A stretch of 64,000 nucleotides of DNA from Pseudomonas sp. AOB-7 (GCF_003696305.1 NZ_RFFK01000002.1:1-64000), one strand, 5' to 3'; shown: positions 6,927 through 15,677, counted from the stretch's first letter. The notes: generated from the letters alone by a model not told the origin. Numbers and translations: made by a program.

Positions 6927-7814
6927 TTACTCGGTCGCCTCGCGCACCTTGGCTGCCCCCTTGGGCTTGGGCGCGAAGCGCGCGGCCAGGCGCATCGAGA
7001 CGGTCACCAGGCGTTGGTACAGCGCCGGCATGCTGCGCTGCATCCAGTCCAGCACATGGGCGTCGGCGCCGATCAGGATGCGCCGCTTGTTGGCCAGCAC
7101 GCCGCCCACTATGACCTTGGCCGCCTGTTCCGGCGTGGTGCGCAGCAACTGATCGTTGAACTGCTGGCGCGCCTGCTCGGCGGCTTGCCCTGTTACCTTG
7201 GTCAGGCTGTCGTTCATCCGCGCGGTCTTGGCGATATTGGTGCGAATGCCGCCGGGGTGCACGCAGCTGGCGGACACGCCGCAAGCGTCCATGTCCAGCT
7301 CCTGGCGCAGGGATTCGGTGAAGCCGCGCACGGCGAACTTGCTGGCGTTGTAGGCGCTCATGCCGGGCTGGGAGAACAGGCCGAACACGCTGGAGACGTT
7401 GACCACATGGCCGGCGCCGCTCGCCTTGAGGTGGGGCAGGAAGGCCTTGGTGCCGTTGACCACGCCCCAGAAGTTGATGTTCATGATCCACTCGTAGTCT
7501 GCGTAATCGTTGCCTTCCACGGTGCCGCCCTGCGCCACGCCGGCGTTGTTGAAGATGGCATTGACCCGGCCGAACTCGGCCACCACCTGCTCGGCCCAGG
7601 CCTGCATGGCGGCGCGGTCGGCCACGTCCAGGCGGGCTGCGCTGACGGTGACGCCAAGCTTGCGCGCCTGCTCCGCGGTTTCCGTGAGGCCCTCGAGATT
7701 GACGTCGGACAGCGCCAGGTGGCAGCCCTGGCGGGCCAGGTGGTAGGCGAGGGCGCGGCCGATGCCGGAGCCGGCGCCGGTGATGGCGGCTACTTTGTTT
7801 TCGAAGGATTTCAT
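6927..7814 (-). CDS. Short-chain dehydrogenase/reductase paired with a Baeyer-Villiger monooxygenase
   Basis: A 295-residue classical SDR. It shows the cofactor loop TGAGSGIG (residues 13-20), NNAG, the catalytic serine in NVSSVFG and the YNASK catalytic Tyr/Lys motif. The C-terminal extension (about residues 240-295), rich in basic residues and with hydrophobic helices, is common in SDRs acting on lipids or membranes. Its start overlaps the stop of the monooxygenase gene by four bases (ATGA, 7811-7814), which means translational coupling. The pair probably oxidises an alcohol to a ketone that the monooxygenase then converts to an ester. The substrate is not evident. Confidence 0.92.
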   Translation of the reverse strand: MKSFENKVAAITGAGSGIGRALAYHLARQGCHLALSDVNLEGLTETAEQARKLGVTVSAARLDVADRAAMQAWAEQVVAEFGRVNAIFNNAGVAQGGTVEGNDYADYEWIMNINFWGVVNGTKAFLPHLKASGAGHVVNVSSVFGLFSQPGMSAYNASKFAVRGFTESLRQELDMDACGVSASCVHPGGIRTNIAKTARMNDSLTKVTGQAAEQARQQFNDQLLRTTPEQAAKVIVGGVLANKRRILIGADAHVLDWMQRSMPALYQRLVTVSMRLAARFAPKPKGAAKVREATE

Positions 7815-9364
7815 GCGGTGGCCTCCTGCACGTCGAGGATGAGGGCGTTGCTCTGCGCCGGGTGTACGGCGTCCTTGCGGCTGAAGTGGTAGGCCGCCGA
7901 GTCGAAGTGGCGCGTCAGCATGCGAAAGCGCCAGGTGAAACCGGGCCATACCGTGCAGTTGCGCCCGCTGACCGGGTGCAGGTACCAGCTCATGCAGCCG
8001 CCGGCGTTCCACACCGTGCCGCCGAGGGTGCCCTGGATCCTCCGGTTGAAGGCATCCTGCGCCTCGCGCTTGGGTTCCAGGCTCTGCAGGCGGCCGTCCT
8101 CGACCTGCTTGAGGGCGCCGAGCACGTAGGCGATCTGCGACTCGATCATATAGACCATGGAGTTGTGGCCCAGCCCGGTGTTCGGTCCCATGAGGAAGAA
8201 CAGGTTGGGGAAGCCGGCGGTCATGGTGCCCTTGTAGGCTTCCGGGCCCATCGGCCAGGTGTCGAGCAGGTCGACGCCGCCGCGGCCGAACACCGTGCCG
8301 CGCGGCAGCGGGTCGCTGGGGGTGAAGCCGGTGCCGAAGATGATGGCGTCGACCTCGCGTTCCTGGCCATCGGCGGTGCGCACGCCGTGCGGCAGGATTT
8401 CGGCGATGCCGTCGGTGATCACCGCGACGTTCGGCTGCACCAGCGCCGGGTAGTAGTCGTTGGAGATCAGCACGCGCTTGCAGCCCATGGTGTAGTCCGG
8501 GGTGACCTTGGCGCGCAGCACCGGGTCCTTGATCTGCCTGTTGATGTACAGCTTGGCGATGCCCTGGGCCAGGCGCAGCAGGCGCGGGGCGAAGGCGAAG
8601 GCGATCACCCGGCTTTCGAGGATGCCGTACAGGGCGCCGCGCCAGAGCTTCTGCGCCAGCGGGAAACGCCGGAAGCGGGCGCGCTCGCCGTCGCGAATGG
8701 CGCGGTCGGGCTTGGGCATGATCCAGGGCGCGGTGCGCTGATAAAGGTCGAGGCGCTCGACCTGCTTCTGGATCTGCGGCACGAACTGGATGGCCGAGGC
8801 GCCGGTGCCGATCACCGCCACGCGTTTGCCGGTGAGGTCGTAGTCGTGGTTCCACTGCTGCGAGTGAAAGACCTCGCCGGTGAAGTGCTCCAGGCCCTTG
8901 AGCTTGGGAATCGACGGCGTCGACAGCGCGCCCATGCCGGAGACCACGAACTGCGCGCTGTAACGGTTGCCGGCGCGGTCCTGCAGGTGCCACAGCTCGG
9001 CCTGTTCGTCCCAGCGGATCTGCACCACCTCGGTGCCGAGCAGGGTCTTGTCCTGCAGGCGGTACTTCTCCCAGCAGCCTTCCAGGTATTGCTTGATCTC
9101 CGGCTGCTTGGCGAACATCCGCGTCCAGTTCGGATTGGGCTCGAAGGAGAAGGAGTACAGGTGCGATTGCACGTCGCAGCCGCAGCCCGGGTAGTTGTTG
9201 ACCCGCCAGGTGCCGCCGACGCCCGCCTCTTTCTCGAACAGGAGGAAATCCTGCTCGCCCTTTTGCTTGAGGCGGATCGCCATGCCGAGGCCGGAGAAGC
9301 CGCTGCCGAGGATGGCGATCTTGCACTGGCGGGCAGCGGTAGGGGGTGACACGGGCGCATTCAT
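7811..9364 (-). CDS. Flavin-binding Baeyer-Villiger-type monooxygenase
   Basis: A 517-residue FAD/NADPH enzyme. The FAD loop is GSGFSG (residues 20-25) and the NADPH loop is GTGASA (about 186-191). Between them lies FTGEVFHSQQWN (161-172), matching the Baeyer-Villiger fingerprint FxGxxxHxxxW with the final proline replaced by asparagine. GTW and DVQSHLY segments also fit the family. Such enzymes insert an oxygen atom beside a ketone to give esters or lactones. It is the first gene of a two-gene operon with an SDR and is divergent from a TetR-family gene. Two direct repeats in the promoter gap are candidate regulator sites. Confidence 0.93.
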   Translation of the reverse strand: MNAPVSPPTAARQCKIAILGSGFSGLGMAIRLKQKGEQDFLLFEKEAGVGGTWRVNNYPGCGCDVQSHLYSFSFEPNPNWTRMFAKQPEIKQYLEGCWEKYRLQDKTLLGTEVVQIRWDEQAELWHLQDRAGNRYSAQFVVSGMGALSTPSIPKLKGLEHFTGEVFHSQQWNHDYDLTGKRVAVIGTGASAIQFVPQIQKQVERLDLYQRTAPWIMPKPDRAIRDGERARFRRFPLAQKLWRGALYGILESRVIAFAFAPRLLRLAQGIAKLYINRQIKDPVLRAKVTPDYTMGCKRVLISNDYYPALVQPNVAVITDGIAEILPHGVRTADGQEREVDAIIFGTGFTPSDPLPRGTVFGRGGVDLLDTWPMGPEAYKGTMTAGFPNLFFLMGPNTGLGHNSMVYMIESQIAYVLGALKQVEDGRLQSLEPKREAQDAFNRRIQGTLGGTVWNAGGCMSWYLHPVSGRNCTVWPGFTWRFRMLTRHFDSAAYHFSRKDAVHPAQSNALILDVQEATA

Positions 9365-9399
9365 GGGCGAACTCCTGCTTGTCGTTCTTGTTGAGGTCT

Positions 9400-9431
9400 A
9401 CAGCTGTATACCTGGGTAGACAGATGTATAC
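9400..9431. promoter_or_regulatory. Paired direct repeats ACAG(C/A)TGTATAC, putative TetR operator
   Basis: ACAGCTGTATAC (9400-9411) and ACAGATGTATAC (9420-9431) match at 11 of 12 bases and are exactly 20 bases apart, about two helical turns. The first copy includes the palindrome TACAGCTGTA. They lie in the 115-base gap between the monooxygenase operon (minus) and the TetR gene (plus), the expected place for the regulator's binding sites. Confidence 0.6.
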
Positions 9432-9479
9432 TCGCGGCGCGCCAGCGGACCAACAAGCCAACTTTCGGTAGGGGTGAGG

Positions 9480-10187
9480 ATGCACAGCGACGAAACGCAG
9501 CTACGCGACAAGGTCGGCGAAGCCCCCGGCAAGCGCCTGCTGATGGAGGCGGCGTTACGTCTCACCTCAACCAGCCGCAGCCTCAGCAGCCTGGGCCTGC
9601 GCGAGCTGGCGCGCGAGGCCGGGCTCAACCCCAATACCTTCTACCGGCATTTTCGCGACATCGACGATCTCGGCCTGAGCGTGATCGGCGAGATCACCCA
9701 GCTGCTGCGCCAGCCATTGCGCGACCTGCGCCGCGAGGCCGCGCAGCGCGCGGTCAAGGACGAGGGGCCGGTGCTGCCCAAGCTGCTGGGCATCGACCTC
9801 GGCCGCGGTCGGCGCGTCTGCCACGAGACGGTGCAGCTGTTCTTCAACTTCGTCGCCGAGCACCCCGAGGCCTTCATCATCGGCGTGCGCGAACTGCACG
9901 GCGCTTCGCCCGTATTGCGCGAGGCACTGCGCCAGGTGATGGACGATTTCGCCGACGATATGGCCGAGGACATCCTCGAGTTCAAGCTGTTGCCGGGTAT
10001 CGTCAGCGCGGCAGCGGTGCGCCAGGTGTCCGGACTGATAAGCCGCAGCCTGTTCGAGCAGTCGCTGGACTATATCGGCCAGCCGCAGCGGCGTGCGGCG
10101 ATCCGCGCGCTGGCCGAGGAGCAGATCGTCATGCTGTTCACCGGCGCCAGCGTGCTGCAGAGCCTGGGGCAGCTGCGTCTGGGCTGA
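9480..10187 (+). CDS. TetR-family regulator (FabR/DesT-like DNA-binding domain)
   Basis: A 235-residue repressor. The helix-turn-helix region reads LMEAALRLTSTSRSLSSLGL then RELAREAGLNPNTFYRHF, closely resembling the FabR/DesT group that senses fatty acyl-CoA. The C-terminal ligand domain has a long helical build. Start ATG at 9480 has GGTAGGGGTGAGG directly upstream; a GTG six bases earlier is within that ribosome site. It is divergent from the monooxygenase/SDR operon and probably represses it, with a lipid-like inducer as a reasonable guess. Confidence 0.9.
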   Translation: MHSDETQLRDKVGEAPGKRLLMEAALRLTSTSRSLSSLGLRELAREAGLNPNTFYRHFRDIDDLGLSVIGEITQLLRQPLRDLRREAAQRAVKDEGPVLPKLLGIDLGRGRRVCHETVQLFFNFVAEHPEAFIIGVRELHGASPVLREALRQVMDDFADDMAEDILEFKLLPGIVSAAAVRQVSGLISRSLFEQSLDYIGQPQRRAAIRALAEEQIVMLFTGASVLQSLGQLRLG

Positions 10188-10215
10188 GGGTCGTCCGAGG
10201 CGCTTGGCCAGGACC

Positions 10216-10256
10216 GGATTTATCCGCGAATTTCGCGGCTCAAGCCGCTCCCACAG
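10216..10256. repeat. REP repeat (GGATTTATCCGCGAA class)
   Basis: GGATTTATCCGCGAA followed by TTCGCGGCTCAAGCCGC forms two small hairpins, a common Pseudomonas REP type found between convergent genes. A related copy is at 40643-40680. Confidence 0.7.
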
Positions 10257-10316
10257 TGCCTGCTCCGGGGCGCACAGGCGAATGAAAAAGGGCGGCCAGG
10301 GCCGCCCGAGGGGACA

Positions 10317-11153
10317 TCAGTTGGCGAAGCCGAGGCGCTGGCGCCAGCGGCTTTCCAGTTGCGCGGTGTCGTGATCCTTGGGGTGGAAGCCGGGGCGGTA
10401 GTAGTCCAGGTAGGGGCCGATCAGCTTGGTGAAGAAGCCGTTGCGCGGGCCGAACAGCGTCTTCAGGCCGAAACCCCAGCTGCGCCAATTGAACAGCTGG
10501 CCGTCCTTGCGCAGCAGGTGCACCTGGAACCAGCCGATCACGCCGAGGAAGATCAGGGTGGTCAGCATCATCACCAGGGTGCGGGTGAAATAGCCGCCGT
10601 AGACCTTCTGGTACACGTCGTAGCAGACCGCCTTGTGCTCGTTCTCCTCGATGGCGTGCCACATCCACAGCTGGTACAGCTTGGGGTCGTTCATCTGGGT
10701 GGTGAGGTCTTCGCGCTTGAGCAGCTGCTCGGCCATGGTCGCGGTGAAGTGCTCCAGGGCGCAGGTGGCGGCCAGACGCTGCTTCTTGGTGCTGACCTTG
10801 GTGACCCACTCCAGCAGCACCTTGATGCGCAGCTCCAGGCGCTCCAGGTCGATATCGTGCTCATTGGCGTAGTCGTTGTAGGCCGCGTGCTCCTTGGAGT
10901 GCATGGCCTCCTGGCCGATGAAGGCGCTGATGTCCTTCTTCAACTGCGGTTCGCTGACCTGGTCGCGCACCGCCCGCACGCTGTCGACGAAGAACTTCTC
11001 GCCGTAGGGGAACAGCGACGACAGGTTGTTCATGAACTGGCTCATGAAGGGATCGTCGTAGAACCAGTACTTGGGCGTCTCGGAGAAGCTGAAGTCCATG
11101 CGGCGAACCGGGAAGCTGGATTTCGGCTGGGGCAGGGTGGCGCTGGCGCTCAT
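10317..11153 (-). CDS. Predicted metal-dependent hydrolase family protein (PF10118 type)
   Basis: A 278-residue protein of the predicted metal-dependent hydrolase family, which has a ferritin-like helical fold. The motif IGQEAMHSKEHAAYN (about residues 83-97), a middle segment with CALEHFTATMAEQLL and a later WHAIEENEHKAVCYDVYQ give the Glu and Glu-x2-His pairs of a di-metal centre. A single hydrophobic segment, LVMMLTTLIFLGVIGWFQV, suggests membrane attachment. Start ATG at 11153 follows AAGAGGAC. The gene stands alone. Function in the cell is not established for the family; links to lipid or sterol modification have been suggested only by context. Confidence 0.85.
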   Translation of the reverse strand: MSASATLPQPKSSFPVRRMDFSFSETPKYWFYDDPFMSQFMNNLSSLFPYGEKFFVDSVRAVRDQVSEPQLKKDISAFIGQEAMHSKEHAAYNDYANEHDIDLERLELRIKVLLEWVTKVSTKKQRLAATCALEHFTATMAEQLLKREDLTTQMNDPKLYQLWMWHAIEENEHKAVCYDVYQKVYGGYFTRTLVMMLTTLIFLGVIGWFQVHLLRKDGQLFNWRSWGFGLKTLFGPRNGFFTKLIGPYLDYYRPGFHPKDHDTAQLESRWRQRLGFAN

Positions 11154-11315
11154 CGTTCGAGTCCTCTTCTGGGGAGCCGGTGCTCCCGGTTGTTGTGCGG
11201 CTCTGGGCGACACGAGCAATCGTGTCATTGAACGATGTAACTATCGGGCGCAGGCGCGCCGGACGCCGCCAACTTAAGGCGGGTCGTGTCGGACAAGCGC
11301 GAGGGACTGAAGGGG

Positions 11316-11339
11316 CCAGGGCGGGGCAATCCGCCCTGG
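11316..11339 (-). terminator. Hairpin after the ion channel gene
   Basis: CCAGGGCGG (11316-11324) pairs with CCGCCCTGG (11331-11339) around a six-base loop, just downstream of the minus-strand channel gene. There is no good T-tract, so it could be a Rho-assisted terminator or an mRNA-end stabiliser. Confidence 0.4.
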
Positions 11340-11356
11340 TCGAGGCGAGCGAGGGG

Positions 11357-12175
11357 TTAGCGGCTCTGGCGGCGCAGCTCGGCGATTTCGCCGCGTAGCG
11401 CCCTGAGCTCGTCGAGGATGGCCTGCTCGCGGGCCTCCGCGGCCTGTTCCTCGGCGCTGGGCTCGTGGGTGCTCTGCATGGCGTTGACGATCACCGCGAT
11501 GAACAGGTTGAGCATCATGAAGGTGGCGATGAGGATGTAGGGCACGAAGAACAGCCAGGCCAGCGGATAGGCCTCCATCACCGGACGCACGATGCCCATC
11601 GACCAGCTCTCCAGGGTCATCACCTGGAACAGGGTGTAGAGGCTGGCGCCGATGTTACCGAACCACTCGGGGAAGCTCTGGCCGAACAGCTGGGTGGCCA
11701 TTACCGCGGCGACGTAGAAGATCAGCCCCATCAGCATGACGATGCTGCCCATGCCCGGCAGCGAGGCGAGCAGCGCCTGCACCACCTTGCGCATGCTCGG
11801 GTTGATCGAGATCAGGCGCAGCACGCGCAACACGCGCAGGGCGCGCAGCACGGCGAAGGGGCCGCTGGCCGGTACCAGGGCGATGCCCACCACCAGGCAG
11901 TCGAACACCGCCCAGGGATCGCGCAGCAGGCCGGGGCCGCGGGCGGCGAAGCGCAGCGCCAGCTCGATGACGAAGCAGGCGAGGATGATGGCGTCCAGGG
12001 TCAGCAGCGGCCGGCCCCAGTCGGCCATGATCGCCGGCGAGGTCTGCAGGCCGAGAATGGCGGCGTTGATCACGATCAGCAGGGTGACCAGGCGCTGCAC
12101 GGCCAGGCCGTCCATCAGCTGGCCCAGGCGCTGGCGCCAGTCGGCGGGGGATTGCTTCAGTTCGAGTTCGTTCAT
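11357..12175 (-). CDS. NaChBac-type voltage-gated sodium channel
   Basis: A 272-residue inner-membrane protein with six transmembrane segments. S4 carries regularly spaced arginines at 111, 114, 117 and 120 (RALRVLRVLRLI). The pore loop contains TLESWSM (residues 187-193), equivalent to the sodium-selective TLESWAS filter of NaChBac, and S6 ends in MMLNLFIAVIVNAM. The cytoplasmic tail (about 238-272) is a charged coiled coil, as in the tetramerising C-terminus of bacterial Nav channels. Such channels admit sodium on depolarisation and have been linked to motility, chemotaxis and pH homeostasis in alkaliphiles; the role here is open. It appears monocistronic. Confidence 0.92.
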   Translation of the reverse strand: MNELELKQSPADWRQRLGQLMDGLAVQRLVTLLIVINAAILGLQTSPAIMADWGRPLLTLDAIILACFVIELALRFAARGPGLLRDPWAVFDCLVVGIALVPASGPFAVLRALRVLRVLRLISINPSMRKVVQALLASLPGMGSIVMLMGLIFYVAAVMATQLFGQSFPEWFGNIGASLYTLFQVMTLESWSMGIVRPVMEAYPLAWLFFVPYILIATFMMLNLFIAVIVNAMQSTHEPSAEEQAAEAREQAILDELRALRGEIAELRRQSR

Positions 12176-12199
12176 GATTACTTCAGTGGATATCGGTGG

Positions 12200-12253
12200 T
12201 CCGGATGCCGTCCGGGATGGGGCGCACGCCTGTCCCGGATGGCATCCGGGCTA
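12200..12253. repeat. REP doublet (CCGGATG class) between apt and the channel gene
   Basis: CCGGATGCCGTCCGGG and CCCGGATGGCATCCGGG, each a short hairpin, stand as an inverted pair in a 90-base gap. Same class as the copies at 6408, 40551 and 49820. Confidence 0.8.
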
Positions 12254-12265
12254 CGCGGCAACTGC

Positions 12266-12814
12266 TCAACGATCGTCGAGGGCGAAGGCGGTCAGGCAGA
12301 AGGTGGGGATGCCGATGTCCTGCAGCTTCTGCGAGCCGCCCAGTTCCGGCAGGTCGATGATCGCCGCGGCTTCATGGATGCTGGCGCCCATGCGTCGCAC
12401 CAGCTTGGCGGCGGCCAGCAGGGTGCCGCCGGTGGCGATCAGGTCATCGAAGATCAGCACCGAGTCGCCCTCGCAGAGGCTGTCGGCATGCACCTCGAGG
12501 AAGGCTTCGCCGTATTCGGTCTGGTAGCCCTCGCTGAGCACGTCGGCCGGCAGCTTGCCCTGCTTGCGGAACAGCACCAGCGGCTTGTTCAGTTCGTAGG
12601 CGATGATCGAGCCGATCAGGAAGCCGCGCGCGTCCATGGCGCCGATATGGCTGAACTCGGCCTCCACGTAACGCTGGATGAAACTGTCGGCGACCATGCG
12701 CAGGGCGCGCGGCGACTGGAACAGCGGGGTGATGTCGCGGAAGATCACCCCCGGCTTGGGAAAGTCCGGCACCGGGCGGATCAGGGTCTTGATGCTGAAT
12801 TCGTCGAAAATCAT
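12266..12814 (-). CDS. apt: Adenine phosphoribosyltransferase
   Basis: A 182-residue type I phosphoribosyltransferase that converts adenine and PRPP to AMP (purine salvage, cytoplasm). The PRPP loop is [13 protein letters not shown], and the N-terminal [20 protein letters not shown] is diagnostic for bacterial Apt. Start ATG at 12814 ([12 protein letters not shown]) matches the Pseudomonas family; an in-frame upstream extension lacks a ribosome site and family similarity. It lies 44 bases downstream of anr on the same strand. This anr-apt adjacency is known from other Pseudomonas, so read-through from anr is likely. Confidence 0.96.
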   Translation of the reverse strand: MIFDEFSIKTLIRPVPDFPKPGVIFRDITPLFQSPRALRMVADSFIQRYVEAEFSHIGAMDARGFLIGSIIAYELNKPLVLFRKQGKLPADVLSEGYQTEYGEAFLEVHADSLCEGDSVLIFDDLIATGGTLLAAAKLVRRMGASIHEAAAIIDLPELGGSQKLQDIGIPTFCLTAFALDDR

Positions 12815-12858
12815 CGCGGGTTCCTGAAAGGCGCTGCGCCCACGACTCGCGGGCGAGC

Positions 12859-13593
12859 TCAGACGTCGAGGTTGCCGCCGGCCAGGGCGCACAGCTCGAT
12901 GGGGTCGAGAATATGCACTTCCTTGCCTTCGGCTTCGAGCAGCTTGTTCTGTTGGAAGCGGGTAAATACGCGAGACACCGTCTCCACCGCAAGGCCCAAA
13001 TAGTTACCAATTTCGTTGCGCGACATGGCCAGGCGGAACTGGTTGGCGGAGAAGCCGCGGGCACGGAAACGCGCGGAGAGGTTGACCAGGAAGGTGGCGA
13101 TGCGTTCGTCGGCGGTCTTCTTCGACAGCAACAGCATCATCTGCTGATCGTCGCGGATCTCCCGGCTCATGACGCGCATCAGCTGGCGGCGCAGCTGCGG
13201 CAGCTGCAGGGCCAGGTCGTCGAGGCGCTCGAAGGGGATCTCGCACACCGAGGTGGTCTCCAGCGCCTGGGCCGAGACCGGGTAGCGCTCGCCGTCGACG
13301 CCGGACAGGCCGACCAGCTCGCTGGGCAGGTGAAAACCGGTGATCTGCTCCTCGCCGGCGTCGCTCAGGCTGAAGGTCTTCAGCGCGCCGGAGCGCACGG
13401 CGAATACCGAGCCGAAGGCGTCGCCCTGGCGGAACAGGAATTCGCCCTTCTTCAGCGGGCGGCCGCGCTTGACGATCTCGTCCAGCGCGTCCATGTCTTC
13501 CAGGTTAAGCGAGATCGGCAGGCACAGGCTGGCCAGGCTGCAATCCTTGCAATGGGCTTGATGCTGCGCACGCAGCTTGATGCTCTCGGACAT
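12859..13593 (-). CDS. anr: Anaerobic regulator Anr (FNR family, [4Fe-4S] oxygen sensor)
   Basis: A 244-residue CRP/FNR-type activator. Cysteines at 15, 18 and 24 ([10 protein letters not shown]) and 117 (TSVCEIP) match the four ligands of the oxygen-labile [4Fe-4S] cluster of FNR. The effector fold spans about 25-140. The helix-turn-helix contains [23 protein letters not shown], with the E-SR residues that read TTGAT half-sites. Without oxygen the dimer activates fermentation, denitrification and microaerobic genes. Candidate target sites in this window precede hemN, ccoG and ccoN2. Start at 13593 gives the canonical N-terminus [18 protein letters not shown]. Confidence 0.97.
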   Translation of the reverse strand: MSESIKLRAQHQAHCKDCSLASLCLPISLNLEDMDALDEIVKRGRPLKKGEFLFRQGDAFGSVFAVRSGALKTFSLSDAGEEQITGFHLPSELVGLSGVDGERYPVSAQALETTSVCEIPFERLDDLALQLPQLRRQLMRVMSREIRDDQQMMLLLSKKTADERIATFLVNLSARFRARGFSANQFRLAMSRNEIGNYLGLAVETVSRVFTRFQQNKLLEAEGKEVHILDPIELCALAGGNLDV

Positions 13594-13747
13594 CGTTGGG
13601 CTTCCCGGGTAAACACGCAATGTTCGTAAGGGTACAGCAGGGGGCGGATGCCGGCCAGTCGTAGCAAGGTCTGACCATCCGCTCAAGTTCGTCGCCAGGC
13701 GGCCGACCCAGACAGTGGAACCTTAGTTCAACGCAGGGAGCAGCGCG

Positions 13748-14197
13748 ATGCGCATCGAATCCGGCGCTCCGCTGGCCAATCTGGTCCGCGGCGTGCAGCG
13801 ACAAAATAGCGCAGGCGAGCGCAGTCCCGAGGAGGTGCGCGAGGGCCTGCGCATCAGTCTCTCCGAGCTGGGCAGGAGCCTGTCGGCCAAGGCCGGCAAG
13901 AACCAGGACATCGACGACAGCGGGCTGCCCGACAGCATCAAGCAGCTGCTGAAGATGATCCGCGAGCTGAAGGCGCAGATCGCCGAGAAGCAGGCGCAGA
14001 TCGAGGCGATCATGAGCGATCAGAGTCTCGATGCGGAAACCAAGCGCCAGCAGCTTGAAGGGCTGCAGACCGAGCTGGCGTCGCTCAACAGCGCCTTGAC
14101 TGCGGCCAATGCCAACCTGATCAAGCTGATGCGCGACAACGGCCTCAGCGACGAGCAGATGATGACCGCCGCCAGCCTGGCGATGGCCGAGCCCTGA
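13748..14197 (+). CDS. Hypothetical coiled-coil protein between anr and hemN
   Basis: A 149-residue soluble protein. The N-terminal third is polar (RIESGAPLANLVRGVQRQNS), followed by a region with helix-forming heptads from about residue 75 to 125 (LKMIRELKAQIAEKQAQIEA, then a second helix SLNSALTAANANLI), suggesting a two-helix coiled coil. ATG at 13748 has AGGGAG upstream. It is divergent from anr and convergent with hemN. A gene of this type holds this position in other Pseudomonas genomes, which argues for a real gene, but I know of no function. Confidence 0.85.
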   Translation: MRIESGAPLANLVRGVQRQNSAGERSPEEVREGLRISLSELGRSLSAKAGKNQDIDDSGLPDSIKQLLKMIRELKAQIAEKQAQIEAIMSDQSLDAETKRQQLEGLQTELASLNSALTAANANLIKLMRDNGLSDEQMMTAASLAMAEP

Positions 14198-14223
14198 TCG
14201 CCGGCAAGCCGGCTGCTAACCGG

Positions 14224-15606
14224 TCAGATCACCCGTGAAAAGCGCTGGCGCACCTGGTCGTTGAGGTAGCGGTCGAACAGCATGCACAGCGAACGTACCA
14301 GCAGGCGGCCGGCGGGCAACACTTCGAGGCGTTCGGCGTCGAGTCGGATCAGGCCGTCGCGGGCCAGTTGCTGCAGCTCGGGCCAGAGCGCGGCGAAGTA
14401 GTCGCGAAAGACCAGGCCGTGGGCCTGCTCGATGGCGGCAAAATCCAGCTGGAAATGACAGATCAGCTGCTGGATCACCGCGCGGCGCACGCGGTCGTCG
14501 GCGTTGCAGTGCAGGCCGCGGCTGGTGGCCAGTTGGCCGTTGCCGAGGCTCTGCTGGTAGCTGGCGATGTCGCTGTCGTTCTGGCTGTAAAGGTCGCCGA
14601 TCTGGCTGATGGCCGACACCCCCAGGCCGATCAGGTCGCAATGACCGTGGGTGGTGTAGCCCTGGAAGTTGCGCTGCAGGGTGCCTTCCTCCTGGGCCAC
14701 GGCCAGCTCGTCGTCGGGCAGGGCGAAGTGGTCCATGCCGATGTACCGATACCCGGCGCGGGTCAGCTGCTCGATGCTGGCCTGCAGCATCTCCAGTTTC
14801 TGCGCCGGGCTGGGCAGGTCGTCGGCGCTGATGCGCCGCTGCGGCATGAAGCGCTCGGGTAGATGGGCGTAGTTGAACAGCGACAGGCGGTCGGGCTGCA
14901 GGGCGATCACCTCGGCGACGGTACGGGCGAAGCGCTCGGGGGTCTGCTTGGGCAGGCCGTAGATCAGGTCGATGTTCACCGAGCGGAACTGCAGGGTGCG
15001 CGCCGCCTCGACTATGGCGCGGGTCTCCTCCAGGGTCTGCAGGCGGTTGACCGCGCGCTGCACCTCGGGGTCGAGGTCCTGCACGCCGAGGCTGACGCGG
15101 TTGAAGCCCAGCTCGCGCAGCAGACCCATGGTCGACCAGTCGGCCTCGCGCGGGTCGATCTCGATGCTGTAGTCGCCGGAGTCGTCGTCGAGCAGATTGA
15201 AGTGCTGACGCAGGTGCTGCATCAGCCGGCGCAGTTCGTCGTGATTGAGGAAGGTCGGGGTGCCGCCGCCGAAGTGCAGCTGCTCGATCACCTGGCCCCG
15301 GTCCAGGTAGCGGCTGATGATCTCGATCTCGCGTTCAAGCTTCTCCAGATAGGGCAGGGCGCGACCGCGGTCCTTGGTGATCACCTTGTTGCAGGCGCAG
15401 TAGTAGCAGATGTGCGCGCAGAACGGGATGTGCAGGTACAGCGACAGCGGGCGCTTGCCCTTGCGGCTGTCGCGCAGGGCGTGCAGCAGGTCGAAGGGGC
15501 CGATGTCGTCGTGGAACTGCACGGCGGTCGGATAGGAGGTGTAGCGCGGGCCGGCCAGATCGTAGCGGCGGATCAGGTCGGCGTCCCACTGGATGGCGTC
15601 GAGCAT
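14224..15606 (-). CDS. hemN: Oxygen-independent coproporphyrinogen III oxidase (radical SAM)
   Basis: A 460-residue radical SAM enzyme that decarboxylates two propionates of coproporphyrinogen III to give protoporphyrinogen IX without oxygen, supplying heme under low oxygen. The cluster motif is C63-x3-C67-x2-C70 (PFCAHICYYC) with C72 nearby. The start RRYDLAGPRYTSYPTAVQF and the segment FGGGTPTFL are typical of HemN proper, not of the HemW-like proteins. Length fits. Start ATG at 15606. A strong Anr-type site and -10 box lie upstream (15636-15677), consistent with its expected Anr control and with neighbouring anr. Confidence 0.97.
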   Translation of the reverse strand: MLDAIQWDADLIRRYDLAGPRYTSYPTAVQFHDDIGPFDLLHALRDSRKGKRPLSLYLHIPFCAHICYYCACNKVITKDRGRALPYLEKLEREIEIISRYLDRGQVIEQLHFGGGTPTFLNHDELRRLMQHLRQHFNLLDDDSGDYSIEIDPREADWSTMGLLRELGFNRVSLGVQDLDPEVQRAVNRLQTLEETRAIVEAARTLQFRSVNIDLIYGLPKQTPERFARTVAEVIALQPDRLSLFNYAHLPERFMPQRRISADDLPSPAQKLEMLQASIEQLTRAGYRYIGMDHFALPDDELAVAQEEGTLQRNFQGYTTHGHCDLIGLGVSAISQIGDLYSQNDSDIASYQQSLGNGQLATSRGLHCNADDRVRRAVIQQLICHFQLDFAAIEQAHGLVFRDYFAALWPELQQLARDGLIRLDAERLEVLPAGRLLVRSLCMLFDRYLNDQVRQRFSRVI

Positions 15607-15635
15607 GGAAAAAATCCTGGAAAGGCAGTGGGGCC

Positions 15636-15677
15636 AGTCTAGGGAGTGCGGCGGCGGCGGCTGTTGATCTGAGTCAG
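15636..15677 (-). promoter_or_regulatory. hemN promoter with Anr-type site
   Basis: TTGATctgaGTCAG (15664-15677) matches the Anr/FNR consensus TTGAT-N4-ATCAA at 8 of 10 positions. On the minus strand a -10 box TAGACT covers 15641-15636. A start site seven bases downstream, near 15629, would place the centre of the Anr site at about -41.5, the classical position for FNR-type activation. Confidence 0.65.

Noticed and set aside
7815-9485. Upstream extension of the SDR frame, giving an 852-codon open frame
   Set aside because: Only the last 295 codons are SDR-like; the rest is a shadow of the monooxygenase gene in another frame.
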